The notes below the pieces were generated by a model. It saw nothing but the letters and a program-made list of their open reading frames with translations. It did no database searches and was not told the origin of the DNA. A stretch of DNA of 64,000 nt from Ochrobactrum sp. BTU1 (lineage in GTDB: Bacteria > Pseudomonadota > Alphaproteobacteria > Rhizobiales > Rhizobiaceae): the NCBI GenBank assembly GCA_018798825.1, contig CP076357.1:558001-622000 (forward strand), written 5' to 3'. Below are positions 35,582-45,197 of this stretch, piece after piece. A program made the translations under genes and the position numbers. Position 1 is the first letter of the stretch; each line of letters starts with the position of its first letter.

Positions 35582-36061
35582 TTGTACGAGAAACTGACGA
35601 AAATTGTAAAAATGTTTGCTTGCTGCGTTCTAGTTGTTACGCCTGTCGTCGCCCAATCCATGACAGACATCCCTGTGGCCTGGAGTGATGTCGACCACAC
35701 CAGAGAGCTTGAGGCGCTTCTTCAAGATGCTTTAGAGACCCACGATGGTGCCGCGCTCTCTACTGCAAGAGCGAAGATTACGGCGGTTGATCAAATTGGC
35801 ATGGATCGTATTTTGCGCATAATAGATGAAAACGAAACTGAAGAGCTAAATAGTCTAAGCCTCAAAATGAGTTCATGCCACTATGCAGGAATGTTGATCA
35901 GGCTCATAATCCTTGATTTATATGAAACTACCCGGCCGACCGGACCGGAGAACTATTCGATCTCAGAAACGAATGCCGCGCATTTTGCAGAACATATGAA
36001 CCGTTGCGAACGTCTTTCGGCGCGCTTGCTCTCACCGCGTTTGATCGGAAACACACACTGA
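35582..36061 (+). CDS. Hypothetical exported protein (159 aa)
   Basis: Begins with a TTG (MYEKLTKIVKM...), which yields a good signal peptide ending VVTPVVAQS; an internal ATG at 35612 would shorten the signal. The mature ~134 residues are helical and acidic with two Cys residues (MSSCHYAGML and MNRCERLS) that may pair. The family was not recognised. It follows the AraC-type gene by 34 nt and may be co-transcribed. Confidence 0.6.
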   Translation: MYEKLTKIVKMFACCVLVVTPVVAQSMTDIPVAWSDVDHTRELEALLQDALETHDGAALSTARAKITAVDQIGMDRILRIIDENETEELNSLSLKMSSCHYAGMLIRLIILDLYETTRPTGPENYSISETNAAHFAEHMNRCERLSARLLSPRLIGNTH

Positions 36062-36524
36062 GCAGGGAACGTCGGCCAGATTAAGCTCGAAACCGGACTG
36101 CGATTTTCAGTTGCACCGGGAAACAGACGCCAAACAACGCTCAATTCCGCGAGCTCTTAGTGAATTTTGCTCCACAATCAATGTGAATTATGGTGCCTGT
36201 TGCTAATTTCAGTGCACGCGCGCGCCCGCAAAATCCTCCATTGAATTTAGCATCTGGAGAACAGATCGCCCTGGGGCGAATAGTGATTAAATCGTCCTCA
36301 AAATTCATGCGGGCCCTCTCCCGCGCAAACCACTTCGTCTTAGATGCACGACTGCTTTCATCGCTTACGAAAGATCGGCCGCCAGGTGAGTTTCAAATCG
36401 CTTTAGCAATATGGAGCTTGTGCGAACTTCATTTGAACGATCATATAACGGTTTAGAATCATCAGGATACCGGAAAGCGCAAGCCACGCGACAGCGTGAG
36501 ATGACAATAAGGGAATGTAGGCAC
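36062..36524. other. Intergenic region upstream of dppA-like gene
   Basis: No supported gene. A short frame at 36190-36456 has no family signal. The region probably carries the promoter of the ABC binding-protein gene. No clear terminator or operator was seen. Confidence 0.4.
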
Positions 36525-38123
36525 ATGAAGATTTACGGACAAATGGTTTCAGCCGCATTGGTTGCCACCGCACTTAGTAGCTTTGCTGTTAACATGGCAA
36601 TGTCCAAGACTTTGGTCTATTGTTCCGAAGCCTCTCCCGAAATGTTCGATGCAGCACAGACGACATCCGGCGCAGTTTATGACGCCTCGGCCCGCAATGT
36701 TTCGAATGGCTTGATCAAGATAAAGCGTGGTTCAACCGAGTTGGAGCCTGGGCTTGCGGAGAGCTGGGAAGTATCCGCTGATGGCAGGCAATACACATTT
36801 CATCTGCGGAAGGGTGTGAAGTTTCACACCACCAGCTTTTTCACACCTAGCCGAGATTTCAATGCAGACGATGTCATCTTTACCTTTGAGCGCCAAGGCA
36901 ACAAGGACAATCCATATTACAACCAGGGCACCTGGCCACAGTTTGGCGCCTATTCCTTTCCTACGCTGATCGACAAAATTGAAAAGATCGACGACTCCAC
37001 CGTCAAATTCATTCTGTCGCGGCCAGAGGCCACCTTCATCCCGACATTGTCCTTAACATTCGCGGTCATTCAATCGAAAGAATATGCCGACAAACTTGTT
37101 GCGGAAAATCGTATTGAAGAATTCAGCCAGCAACCGGTGGGAACCGGACCATATCAGTTTGTTGCCTATCAGAAGGATAGCGCGATCAGATATCAGGCCA
37201 ATCCGGATTATTGGGCAGGTAAGCAAAAAATCGACAATCTTATTTTCGCCATCACGCCAGACGCTGCCGTGCGTCATCAGAAGCTGAATTCTGGCGAGTG
37301 CCACGTTATTGCGGCTCCCAACCCCGCAGATATCGCCGAGATGAAAAAGGATCCAGCCATTGAGATGCAGAGCAAAGAAGGTTTAAACCTGTCTTTCCTC
37401 GCATATAATACCCAGCAAAAGCCGTTTGACGACGTTCGGGTCCGAAAGGCCCTCAACATGGCAGTCAATAAGAAAGCCATTATCGAAGCTGTTTATCTGG
37501 GCTCAGCTGTTCCCTCCGTGAACCCATTGCCACCGAGCGTCTGGGGCTACAACAAAAGCGTGAAGGACGACGCTTATGATCCCGAAGCCTCTCGCAAACA
37601 GCTTGAGCAGGCAGGCGTAAAAGATCTGAAGATGAAGATCTGGGCGATGCCGGTGCAACGCCCTTATATGCCAAATGCCCGCCGAGCAGCGGAGCTCATT
37701 CAGTCCGATTTCGCAAAAGTCGGGGTTACTGCTGAAATTGTGACTTATGATTGGGGTGAATATCTCAAGCGTTCGCTCGAAAAGGATCGGGATGGCGCCG
37801 TTATGCTCGGCTGGACAGGAGGAATTGCGGATCCGGACAATTTCCTCGCCGCACTTCTGAGTTGCCAGGCTGTTGGCAGCGCTAATCGGGCCAACTGGTG
37901 CCAGGAAGATTTTGAAAAGCTCATCCAAAGTGCCAAATTGACGACTGATATAACAAAACGCACGGAACTTTACGAACAGGCCCAGGTTGTGTTCAAGGAA
38001 CAAGCACCTTGGCTTACGATCGCCCATCAAATCGTGGAGCAGCCAATCAGCAAGAAAGTCAAAAACTTTCGCATTGATCCCTTTGGCGGATATCTCTTCG
38101 AAGATGTCGACATTGAAGAATAG
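36525..38123 (+). CDS. dppA: Dipeptide-type ABC transporter periplasmic binding protein (SBP family 5)
   Basis: A 532-residue protein from the ATG at 36525, which starts the signal peptide MKIYGQMVSAALVATALSSF; the frame is open further upstream but without signal character. Mature family-5 features are TLVYCSEASPEMFDAAQTTS, LAESWEVSADGRQYTFHLRK with GVKFH, NADDVIFTFER, PVGTGPYQF and DVRVRKALNMAVNKKAI. These match DppA proteins that bind dipeptides (and haem in some bacteria). The permease and ATPase genes are not adjacent; peptidase pepT follows by ~115 nt, consistent with peptide use. Confidence 0.85.
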   Translation: MKIYGQMVSAALVATALSSFAVNMAMSKTLVYCSEASPEMFDAAQTTSGAVYDASARNVSNGLIKIKRGSTELEPGLAESWEVSADGRQYTFHLRKGVKFHTTSFFTPSRDFNADDVIFTFERQGNKDNPYYNQGTWPQFGAYSFPTLIDKIEKIDDSTVKFILSRPEATFIPTLSLTFAVIQSKEYADKLVAENRIEEFSQQPVGTGPYQFVAYQKDSAIRYQANPDYWAGKQKIDNLIFAITPDAAVRHQKLNSGECHVIAAPNPADIAEMKKDPAIEMQSKEGLNLSFLAYNTQQKPFDDVRVRKALNMAVNKKAIIEAVYLGSAVPSVNPLPPSVWGYNKSVKDDAYDPEASRKQLEQAGVKDLKMKIWAMPVQRPYMPNARRAAELIQSDFAKVGVTAEIVTYDWGEYLKRSLEKDRDGAVMLGWTGGIADPDNFLAALLSCQAVGSANRANWCQEDFEKLIQSAKLTTDITKRTELYEQAQVVFKEQAPWLTIAHQIVEQPISKKVKNFRIDPFGGYLFEDVDIEE

Positions 38124-38238
38124 GGCTTACTGAGCCGAGTTTCAGAAATGACGTCGGACGGAGAGCATAATGGCTCACTGTCCGACACTATCCCAGGGTC
38201 GCATTCGCACAGCCTAAATCAATAGCCGAGTACCAAGC

Positions 38239-39489
38239 ATGAATATTGTAGATCGCTTCTTAACTTACACGCGTATTAATACCACTGCTGTGCCAAATGC
38301 CGACACGCTTCCTTCAAGCGAGGGGCAAACAGTGCTCGCCCGATTTCTTGCAAGCGAAATGCGTGCACTCGGAATGGAAGTCGAAGAACGCGATCATTCG
38401 ATTGTTGTTGGCACCTTGCCTGCGAACATCTTAGATAAAGATGTTCAGTTCCCGACGATTGCTTGGGTGGCACATCTCGACACTTCGGCTGAGTATGTGA
38501 CCGACACAAATGCCAAAGTGGTCGAATATAACGGCGGCGATATTTTGCTTAATGCGGAAACCGGGGCCGTTATGGCGGTTTCCGAGTTTCCCGAGCTTGA
38601 AGCCTATGTTGGAGATCGTATCATTGTGACCGACGGCACCAGCCTGCTCGGGGCTGATAATAAGTCAGCCATTGCAGAAATAATGCACGCGATGCAAGTC
38701 CTTACCGCCCATCCTGAGATTGAGCATGGCATCGTCAAAGTGGTTTTTGTTCCTGATGAAGAAATCGGGTTGCGCGGCGCAAAGGCACTGGATGTTGCTT
38801 CGTTGCATGCAGATTTTGCCTATACGCTTGATTGCTGTGCTTTGGGTGAAATCGTTTATGAGAATTGGAATGCAGGTGAATTTCACATCACGCTACAAGG
38901 CCAACCCGCTCATCCGATGTCAGCCAAGGGAAAATTGCGCAACGCCATACTCTATGCGCAACAGTTTATCGCTATGCTTCCAGCGGGAGAGCGACCGGAA
39001 TACACCGAGGGTACTGAAGGCTATTATTGGGTAAAATCTATCCAGGGAAGTGTTGCCGAAGCAAGTCTGGTGATCGACATAAGGGATTTCACAACTAAGG
39101 GTTTCGAAACACGTCGTTTGTTTGTTGAGCAGCTTGTGACAAGTTTCAAACAGCTTTACGGCGACGAAGCGGTTCGTTCAGACTACAAGGCGGTTTATCG
39201 TAATGTTGCAGAGGCACTGCAGGGAGAAAATCGTTATCCTGTAAGCCTTGCTCTCAACGCGATGAAAGCGATTGGTGTTGAACCAAAGCCGGTTGCTATG
39301 CGCGGCGGGTATGATGGTGCGGTTTTGTCCGAAAGAGGATTGCCGTGCCCTAATCTGTTCTGTGGTGCCCACAATTTCCATTCCATTTACGAGTTTCTGC
39401 CAGTCAGCTCGTTAGAGAAGGCTTCTGAAATGGTCGTCGAGATCCTGAGGAGCGCACGTGTGCCCCGGTCGACAGAAAAACCTTTATAG
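38239..39489 (+). CDS. pepT: Peptidase T (tripeptide aminopeptidase, M20B)
   Basis: A 416-residue cytosolic zinc aminopeptidase that removes N-terminal residues from tripeptides. Metal and catalytic motifs: WVAHLDTSAEY (first His and Asp), SLLGADNKSAIAEIM (bridging Asp), FVPDEEIGLRGAK (Glu-Glu general base and ligand), YTLDCC and FCGAHNFHSIYEFLP (final His). The lid domain lies at about 205-320. The length equals E. coli PepT. It sits behind the peptide-binding protein gene, which fits peptide import and hydrolysis. Confidence 0.93.
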   Translation: MNIVDRFLTYTRINTTAVPNADTLPSSEGQTVLARFLASEMRALGMEVEERDHSIVVGTLPANILDKDVQFPTIAWVAHLDTSAEYVTDTNAKVVEYNGGDILLNAETGAVMAVSEFPELEAYVGDRIIVTDGTSLLGADNKSAIAEIMHAMQVLTAHPEIEHGIVKVVFVPDEEIGLRGAKALDVASLHADFAYTLDCCALGEIVYENWNAGEFHITLQGQPAHPMSAKGKLRNAILYAQQFIAMLPAGERPEYTEGTEGYYWVKSIQGSVAEASLVIDIRDFTTKGFETRRLFVEQLVTSFKQLYGDEAVRSDYKAVYRNVAEALQGENRYPVSLALNAMKAIGVEPKPVAMRGGYDGAVLSERGLPCPNLFCGAHNFHSIYEFLPVSSLEKASEMVVEILRSARVPRSTEKPL

Positions 39490-39611
39490 TGGATAGTCTT
39501 GATTGGATTTGGCGATATCGTCATTTGAAGTAAGATATTTGGCTATTGGGCCATTGGTATCCTGTAGGGGGTTTTAGTCGACGCTCATGGCCTATGATCT
39601 GAGGAACGATA

Positions 39612-40901
39612 TTGTATTTTGAAATTATCATTGTCGTGCTGCTGACGCTACTTAACGGCGTCCTTGCGATGTCCGAGCTCGCTGTTGTTTCTTCACGGCC
39701 GGCAAGATTAAGAGTGCTCGCGGATAAAGGGAGCCGTGGCGCCAGCATGGCGATTGCGCTTGGCGAAAATCCAGGCCGTTTTCTTTCCACGGTCCAGATA
39801 GGGATTACGCTGGTTGGCGTCTTGTCTGGCGCATTTTCCGGCGCAACACTTGGCGCCCGACTGACCGCCTGGCTGCTTGATCGGGGCATGTCCCCTTCCC
39901 TCGCAGATGCTCTCGGCGTTGGATCGGTGGTGGTCATCATTACCTATCTCTCCTTGATCGTCGGAGAACTCGTTCCAAAGCAAATCGCGCTGCGTGAACC
40001 TGAGGCTGTGGCGAGCCGTGTCGCGCCGACAATGATCTTGCTGTCCCGGTTAGCAGCTCCTTTGGTGTGGCTATTGGATATGTCAGGCCGTCTGATTTTG
40101 AGATTGCTCGGTCAGGCTGGTAAATCAGGCGATGGGGTTACGGACGAAGAAATAAAGTCCATTCTTGCAGAAGCGCAGAGCGCAGGCGTTATTGAGACGG
40201 AAGAGTCGAAGATGATCGCGGGCGTTATGCGCCTTGCGGATCGGACCGCGAGCGGTTTAATGACGCCGCGTCTTGAGGTTGAGATGATCGACGTTCACGA
40301 CGGCATCGATGTCATTCGAGATCAAGTGCAACAAAGCAGTCGTTCACGCCTTCCCGTCCGGGGCGAAAATTCTGACGAAATCCTAGGCGTTCTGCAGGCT
40401 CGTGATTTTTTCAACGCGCTTTCGGCTACAGGCAACGTGAATATTCGGGAAATCATTAAAGAAGTCCCCGTTGTTTCGGACTTCTCTGATGCTCTTGATG
40501 TTGTGGAAGCGATCCGGGGAACGCCAACACACATGGTTCTGGTTTACGATGAGTATGGACATTTCGAGGGCGTGATTACCGCTGGCGACGTAATGGAAGC
40601 AATCATTGGCGCGATGCAGGAAGATTACGTGGCAGAGCAAGCGATTGTTCGAAGAGCCGATGGCTCCTACCTGGTCTCGGGCTGGATGCCGATTGATGAA
40701 TTCTCAGAGTTCATGCGTTTTCCTGTAGACGATGATGTCGAATACAATACGGTCGCCGGTTTTGTTCTGGAAGAATTGAAGCATTTGCCAGAAGTTGGCG
40801 AAACATTCAGCAAGAACGGCTGGATATTTGAAATCGTGGACCTCGACGGCAGAAGAATCGACAAATTGTTGATCACCTCCGAGGAGCAGCCGACGGAATA
40901 G
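39612..40901 (+). CDS. CNNM/CorC-type membrane protein (hemolysin family)
   Basis: A 429-residue inner-membrane protein that starts with TTG (YFEIIIVVLLTLLNGVLAM). An N-terminal DUF21/CNNM domain with about four membrane segments (to about 185) includes NGVLAMSELAVVSSR and SLIVGELVPKQIALR. A CBS-domain pair (about 215-335) follows with MTPRLEVEMIDV, GVLQARDFF and VYDEYGHFEGVIT. The CorC/HlyC C-terminal domain (about 345-425) ends with EIVDLDGRRIDKLLI. Relatives export Mg2+/Co2+; the name hemolysin is historical. No clear partner gene. Confidence 0.88.
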   Translation: MYFEIIIVVLLTLLNGVLAMSELAVVSSRPARLRVLADKGSRGASMAIALGENPGRFLSTVQIGITLVGVLSGAFSGATLGARLTAWLLDRGMSPSLADALGVGSVVVIITYLSLIVGELVPKQIALREPEAVASRVAPTMILLSRLAAPLVWLLDMSGRLILRLLGQAGKSGDGVTDEEIKSILAEAQSAGVIETEESKMIAGVMRLADRTASGLMTPRLEVEMIDVHDGIDVIRDQVQQSSRSRLPVRGENSDEILGVLQARDFFNALSATGNVNIREIIKEVPVVSDFSDALDVVEAIRGTPTHMVLVYDEYGHFEGVITAGDVMEAIIGAMQEDYVAEQAIVRRADGSYLVSGWMPIDEFSEFMRFPVDDDVEYNTVAGFVLEELKHLPEVGETFSKNGWIFEIVDLDGRRIDKLLITSEEQPTE

Positions 40902-41435
40902 CGCAAATAGTGCCTTGTTGATGGGCAAACTGCTAACGTTGAAGCCTTAGAGTGTTTCTGCGATGTCCATCGTCGATTTGCAACAATTGCCTATTCTAAC
41001 CCCATAGCACTTCATATCCTGGACCGCGTCATGCGCTCTGCGCTCAAGCGTGTTCGCCGCAGTATTGATACAAATTTGTTGTGATACGCCCACCCCGTTG
41101 GTGATCCGATCCCCGCAGACGCTCCTATGCCTGATAAAGCTTGCGGGCGCCGTCACGCCATTTGTTTGAGCGACCCCTCTCGGCGCGGATCGACTTTGTC
41201 GGTTTTCTTGATCGACCCAAATCAACCAAGTCGCCGAGATTTCTTCACTTTGAGGTCACCGACGGACACTCTCGATCCGGTTCTGATTATTATTTAGGCA
41301 GCCGCCTATGCAATGAGCAGGCATATTGAACCCGACGCATGTTTTTCGGACATTGCCCCCTGATCATAGGAGCGACACGTGCCAATAAGTGTGATTGGTA
41401 TCAGTTTTTCGCTCTAAGTTATTCATTTTTTCAAC
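40902..41435. other. Intergenic region upstream of glnII
   Basis: No supported protein-coding gene; overlapping short frames on both strands lack ribosome sites. The right side should hold activator (NtrC) sites for the sigma-54 promoter, but I could not find a clean TGCACC-N5-GGTGCA palindrome. No terminator for the upstream gene was evident. Confidence 0.4.
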
Positions 41436-41452
41436 TTGGCACGGGACTTGCT
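41436..41452 (+). promoter_or_regulatory. Sigma-54 (RpoN) promoter of glnII
   Basis: TTGGCACGGGACTTGCT matches the sigma-54 consensus TGGCACG-N4-TTGCW: the GG of the -24 element is at 41438-41439 and the GC of the -12 element at 41450-41451, with correct spacing. Transcription would start near 41463, leaving a ~77-nt leader to glnII. Rhizobial glnII genes are known to be activated by NtrC with RpoN under nitrogen limitation. Confidence 0.88.
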
Positions 41453-41539
41453 TCTATAAATTCAGAGGCACAATCGCCGTATGTTGGCGACCAGTGCATG
41501 AACTTTTGATTTATAACGCAGGACAAGAGAGACTAGGTT

Positions 41540-42577
41540 ATGACAAAATATAAGCTCGAATATATCTGGTTGGATGGTTACAGCACCCCGAACCTGCGTG
41601 GTAAGACCCAGATCAAGGAATATGATGCCTTCCCAACGCTCGAGCAGCTGCCGAACTGGGGCTTTGACGGATCATCTACCCTGCAGGCTGAGGGCAAAAG
41701 CTCTGACTGCGTATTGAAGCCTGTTGCAATCTACCCGGATCCTGCGCGCAAGAACGGTGCACTCGTCATGTGCGAAGTCATGATGCCCGATGGCATCACA
41801 CCGCATCCATCCAACAGCCGTGCAACCGTTCTTGAAGATGAAGATGCCTGGTTTGGTTTTGAGCAGGAATATTTCTTTTACGAAAACGGCCGCCCGCTGG
41901 GCTTTCCGGAACAGGGCTTTCCAGCACCTCAGGGCCCATACTATACGGGCGTAGGTTACAAAAACGTCGGATCGATTGCCCGCAAAATCGTCGAGGAACA
42001 CCTTGATCTTTGCCTCGACGCTGGGATTAATCACGAAGGCATCAATGCTGAAGTCGCCAAGGGCCAGTGGGAATTCCAGATTTTTGGAAAGGGATCGAAA
42101 AACGCTGCAGATCAGATGTGGATTGCGCGTTACCTCCTTCTTCGTCTCTGCGAACAGTACCGCATTGATATTGAATTTCATTGCAAGCCATTGGGTGACA
42201 CTGACTGGAATGGCTCTGGCATGCACTGCAATTTCTCGACCAAATTCATGCGTGAAGTTGGCGGGAAGGCCTATTTCGAAGCTCTGATGGACCAGTTTGC
42301 AGCCAATCTGCAGGCGCATATTGATGTTTACGGTCCTGACAATCACTTGCGCCTGACCGGCAAGCACGAAACGGCTCCTTGGAATAAATTCTCGTATGGT
42401 GTAGCCGATCGTGGTGCGTCGATCCGCGTGCCGCATTCATTCGTTCAGAACGGTTACAAGGGCTATCTGGAAGACCGTCGTCCGAACTCTCAGGGCTGCC
42501 CATATCAAATTGCCTCGCAGGTTCTTAAGACCATTTCCGAAGTTCCTACGAGCAACGACGAGGCTCTCGCAGCCTAA
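41540..42577 (+). CDS. glnII: Glutamine synthetase type II (eukaryote-type)
   Basis: A 345-residue GSII that makes glutamine from glutamate, ammonia and ATP. Hallmarks are YIWLDGYSTPNLRGKT, WGFDGSSTLQAEGKSSD, WFGFEQEYFFYENGRPLGFP (metal Glu), GINAEVAKGQWEFQIF, WNGSGMHCNFST and RPNSQGCPY. The length is that of rhizobial GlnII, not the ~470-residue GlnA. GSII is not adenylylated; control is mainly transcriptional through the sigma-54 promoter upstream. A strong terminator follows, so it is monocistronic. Confidence 0.96.
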   Translation: MTKYKLEYIWLDGYSTPNLRGKTQIKEYDAFPTLEQLPNWGFDGSSTLQAEGKSSDCVLKPVAIYPDPARKNGALVMCEVMMPDGITPHPSNSRATVLEDEDAWFGFEQEYFFYENGRPLGFPEQGFPAPQGPYYTGVGYKNVGSIARKIVEEHLDLCLDAGINHEGINAEVAKGQWEFQIFGKGSKNAADQMWIARYLLLRLCEQYRIDIEFHCKPLGDTDWNGSGMHCNFSTKFMREVGGKAYFEALMDQFAANLQAHIDVYGPDNHLRLTGKHETAPWNKFSYGVADRGASIRVPHSFVQNGYKGYLEDRRPNSQGCPYQIASQVLKTISEVPTSNDEALAA

Positions 42578-42598
42578 GCGCGTCGATTAAGCGATACC

Positions 42599-42631
42599 AA
42601 GGCCGGCCGCTGAAGTGCGGTCGGCCTTTTT
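42599..42631 (+). terminator. Rho-independent terminator of glnII
   Basis: AAGGCCGGCCGC, loop TGAAGT, then GCGGTCGGCCTTTTTG form a GC-rich stem of about 11 bp with one G-T pair, followed by a run of five T. It lies about 22 nt after the glnII stop and just before the convergent otsA end. Confidence 0.9.
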
Positions 42632-42637
42632 GCTTTC

Positions 42638-44026
42638 TCATGCAGCAATTCTTTCTCCGCCAAGTTGGCCTAGATAGTTGCGACACCAATGAAAAACATC
42701 GTTCGTTCGAACGGCTTCCATCATGAAGCGATAGCGTTCTATGCGTTGTTCAAGCGGCATTGAGGCAGCCCGCGCAATGGCATCTGCGATAGTCTCGACG
42801 TCGTATGGGTTGACGAGTAACGCACCCTTGCCAAGTTCACGTGCAGCACCAGCAAAACGCGAAAGTATGAGTACACCTGGATCATCCGGATCCTGGGCTG
42901 CAACATATTCCTTGGCTACAAGGTTCATCCCGTCCCTCAGTGGTGTTACGAGCGCCACTTTGGCCATACGATAAACGGCCGCGAGCAATTGATGACTAAA
43001 TGCGCGATTGACGTAGCGCACTGGCGTCCAATCCAACCGCCCTATTGTCCCGTTTATCTGCCCGGCGATTTCAGCCACTTCATGCTGCAAGGCATCATAT
43101 TGCGCGACTTCAGAGCGGCTTTTTGGTGTTACCTGCACGAAAGTAATTCTTCCATGCCATCCCGGGTTGACTTCCAGGAACCTGCGATAGCCGCGGAGGC
43201 GTTCGGGAATGCCTTTCGTATAGTCGAGACGGTCCACACCGATAATCAGTTCTCGCCCCTCAAGGGAACGCTTGAACCGTTGAATGGTGGAACTGGTAGT
43301 TTCTGATTGTTCCGCCGGAGCAAAGGCGCCCACATCAATGCCGATGGGAAAGGCGCCAACCTGAAAGGTCCTTAGCTCGCTGGTAAACAGGCCTTGTTTC
43401 CCTTCCATTTTTGTAGCAACACCACCTCTCCCAAGGCAGAGCGCAAAGTTCTCGGCATCATCTTCTGTCTGAAAACCAATGAGGTCATAGGCTGTCATTG
43501 CAGTAAGCAGAGCACTTTGTACGGGCAGCGTCAAATACACATCCGGAGAGGGCCATGGTATGTGCATGAAAAAACCTATGCGGTTTTTTATTCCCATCTG
43601 ACGCAGTTCTGCCGCCAATGGTATCAGATGATAGTCGTGGATCCAGATGATATCGTCTGGCTTAATCAAAGGCCTGAGTTTTTCGGCGAAAAACCGGTTC
43701 ACTCGCAGATAGCCAGCCATATCGCGGCGAGCGTAATCAGTAAGGTCGATACGATAATGACAAAGCGGCCATAGGACGCTGTTGGCTAAACCTGCGTAAT
43801 ATTCAGAAAGGTCCTGGTCTGACAGATCCGACAATGCATAGGTGATCGCCCCTTCTTCCCGTATGCTCAAGGGACCGGGATCCTTGTCGCCACTCGATTT
43901 TCCTGACCAGCCCATCCATATCCCGCCGCGTTCCTTGAGTGCAGCATGAACGGCAACCGCAAGGCCGCCTGCAGGCGGACGATCCGGGTCGGGGACGCGA
44001 TTTGAGACGACAATCAATCTGCTCAC
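42638..44026 (-). CDS. otsA: Trehalose-6-phosphate synthase
   Basis: A 462-residue GT20 glycosyltransferase that joins UDP-glucose and glucose-6-phosphate. It starts with GTG (MSRLIVVSNRVPDPDRPPAG), the usual N-terminal phosphate loop. Further motifs are IWIHDYHLIPLAAELR, RIGFFMHIPWPSPDVY, GVDRLDYTKGIPERLRGY, VTPLRDGMNLVAKEYVA and LILSRFAGAA. The length matches OtsA. It lies 64 nt downstream of otsB on the same strand, so the pair forms an otsBA unit for trehalose synthesis in stress. Confidence 0.96.
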   Translation of the reverse strand: MSRLIVVSNRVPDPDRPPAGGLAVAVHAALKERGGIWMGWSGKSSGDKDPGPLSIREEGAITYALSDLSDQDLSEYYAGLANSVLWPLCHYRIDLTDYARRDMAGYLRVNRFFAEKLRPLIKPDDIIWIHDYHLIPLAAELRQMGIKNRIGFFMHIPWPSPDVYLTLPVQSALLTAMTAYDLIGFQTEDDAENFALCLGRGGVATKMEGKQGLFTSELRTFQVGAFPIGIDVGAFAPAEQSETTSSTIQRFKRSLEGRELIIGVDRLDYTKGIPERLRGYRRFLEVNPGWHGRITFVQVTPKSRSEVAQYDALQHEVAEIAGQINGTIGRLDWTPVRYVNRAFSHQLLAAVYRMAKVALVTPLRDGMNLVAKEYVAAQDPDDPGVLILSRFAGAARELGKGALLVNPYDVETIADAIARAASMPLEQRIERYRFMMEAVRTNDVFHWCRNYLGQLGGERIAA

Positions 44027-44090
44027 GGGCGCCGCTCCCCAAATTCAGGATAAGGGACACAAGCACTCACTCCTAAGTCTTTGGAACTCT

Positions 44091-44951
44091 TCACTGACAT
44101 AAACTCCCAATCCAATTCCTCATTAACTTTGGAGACGCTATAACCATCGAAGCGACGGTTTTGTTTCCATCAAACGAGGAACTGACACGGATGCTTACGC
44201 CACCCATTCTATTAACCTGATCGAACATTGCTTCATCAGTGACATCGTCGCCGAGAGCTATAGGCGTTTTCTCAACGAAAGGAGCGGCTGCCATGAGACG
44301 GCGAACCGCCATTGCCTTATCGGCACTCTTAGGCTTCAGCTCGCAGACAAATTTTCCGATTTGCAGCGCATAGGCATCACCCGCCAGGCTCACGGCGGAT
44401 TGCATGATATTATCAACAAGGTTTGCCATGTCGGGTGCCTTGCGATAGTGAAGTGCAAAGGCCCCGCCTTTGTCTTCAACAATCACGCCGGCAAGATCGG
44501 CTGCCTTTGATTTTGCGTGTTGAAGGGCCTGCGAATAAGCCTCGCCAGATGCGTGGGGGCGCGACACTGCGTTGTAAGACGGCACAGCGCTACCCGATGC
44601 ACTGCGAAGTTCTGCACCATGGAGTCCCGCAACGCAAAAAGGATGTTGGGGAAAGAGTTGGTCAACAAACTCGATAGATCGACCGGTTACAATCGCGACC
44701 GCTCCATCTGTTTGCCGATAGAGATGTTTCAGATTCTCTTGCAGGCCACTTTCGACCAAAACACCATCCGGTGTTTGCGCGAGATCGAGCAAAGTGCCAT
44801 CAAGATCGAAGAAGAAGGCAAATTCGCTTAGCGGCTTTGATTGGATCGAACGACTTAGACGATCGGGTTTGACAATTGTAAGCCCATCGAATGAAAAAAT
44901 TGACGAGCCTTGCCGGGATGAAGGTTCATCTTGGTCTTTGGATTTTGACAT
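44091..44951 (-). CDS. otsB: Trehalose-6-phosphate phosphatase
   Basis: A 286-residue HAD-superfamily phosphatase that converts trehalose-6-phosphate to trehalose. HAD motif I is FFFDLDGTLLDLA with the nucleophile Asp (about residue 48). Other features are VAIVTGRSIEFVDQLFP (motif II), CVAGLHGAELR, GKFVCELKPKSADKAMAVRR (motif III Lys) and ALGDDVTDEAMF (motif IV Asp). The N-terminal ~40 polar residues are extra. First gene of the otsB-otsA pair. Confidence 0.94.
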   Translation of the reverse strand: MSKSKDQDEPSSRQGSSIFSFDGLTIVKPDRLSRSIQSKPLSEFAFFFDLDGTLLDLAQTPDGVLVESGLQENLKHLYRQTDGAVAIVTGRSIEFVDQLFPQHPFCVAGLHGAELRSASGSAVPSYNAVSRPHASGEAYSQALQHAKSKAADLAGVIVEDKGGAFALHYRKAPDMANLVDNIMQSAVSLAGDAYALQIGKFVCELKPKSADKAMAVRRLMAAAPFVEKTPIALGDDVTDEAMFDQVNRMGGVSIRVSSSFDGNKTVASMVIASPKLMRNWIGSLCQ

Positions 44952-45150
44952 TTCTTAAAGGATAGGGCGGAGTTTTCGTAAGGCAACTCAACCCCTTAAA
45001 ATATCGCGGAGATCCCGGCTCAGCAATCTCGAGCACTGCCTCTTTTGATTATCTCGCTGGAAACTCTCTGATCATCTGGTTTTACGCGCATCTTGGTCCG
45101 AACCGCTTCGCACTTTCGGCAAGCGCACTTATGTTTGTTCGATGCTGTAT

Positions 45151-45174
45151 AAAAAACGCCGGCTTACGCCGGCG
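45151..45174 (-). terminator. Terminator of the amino-acid ABC transporter operon
   Basis: On the minus strand CGCCGGC, loop GTAA, GCCGGCG, then TTTTTT: a perfect 7-bp GC stem with a tetraloop and a six-T tail. It lies about 24 nt after the stop of the ATPase gene, the last gene of the operon. Confidence 0.93.
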
Positions 45175-45197
45175 CTTTACTTTCGATGATTTCAGGC

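Noticed and set aside
41672..42436. A 254-codon minus-strand frame over glnII
   Set aside because: Antisense shadow of a highly conserved gene.
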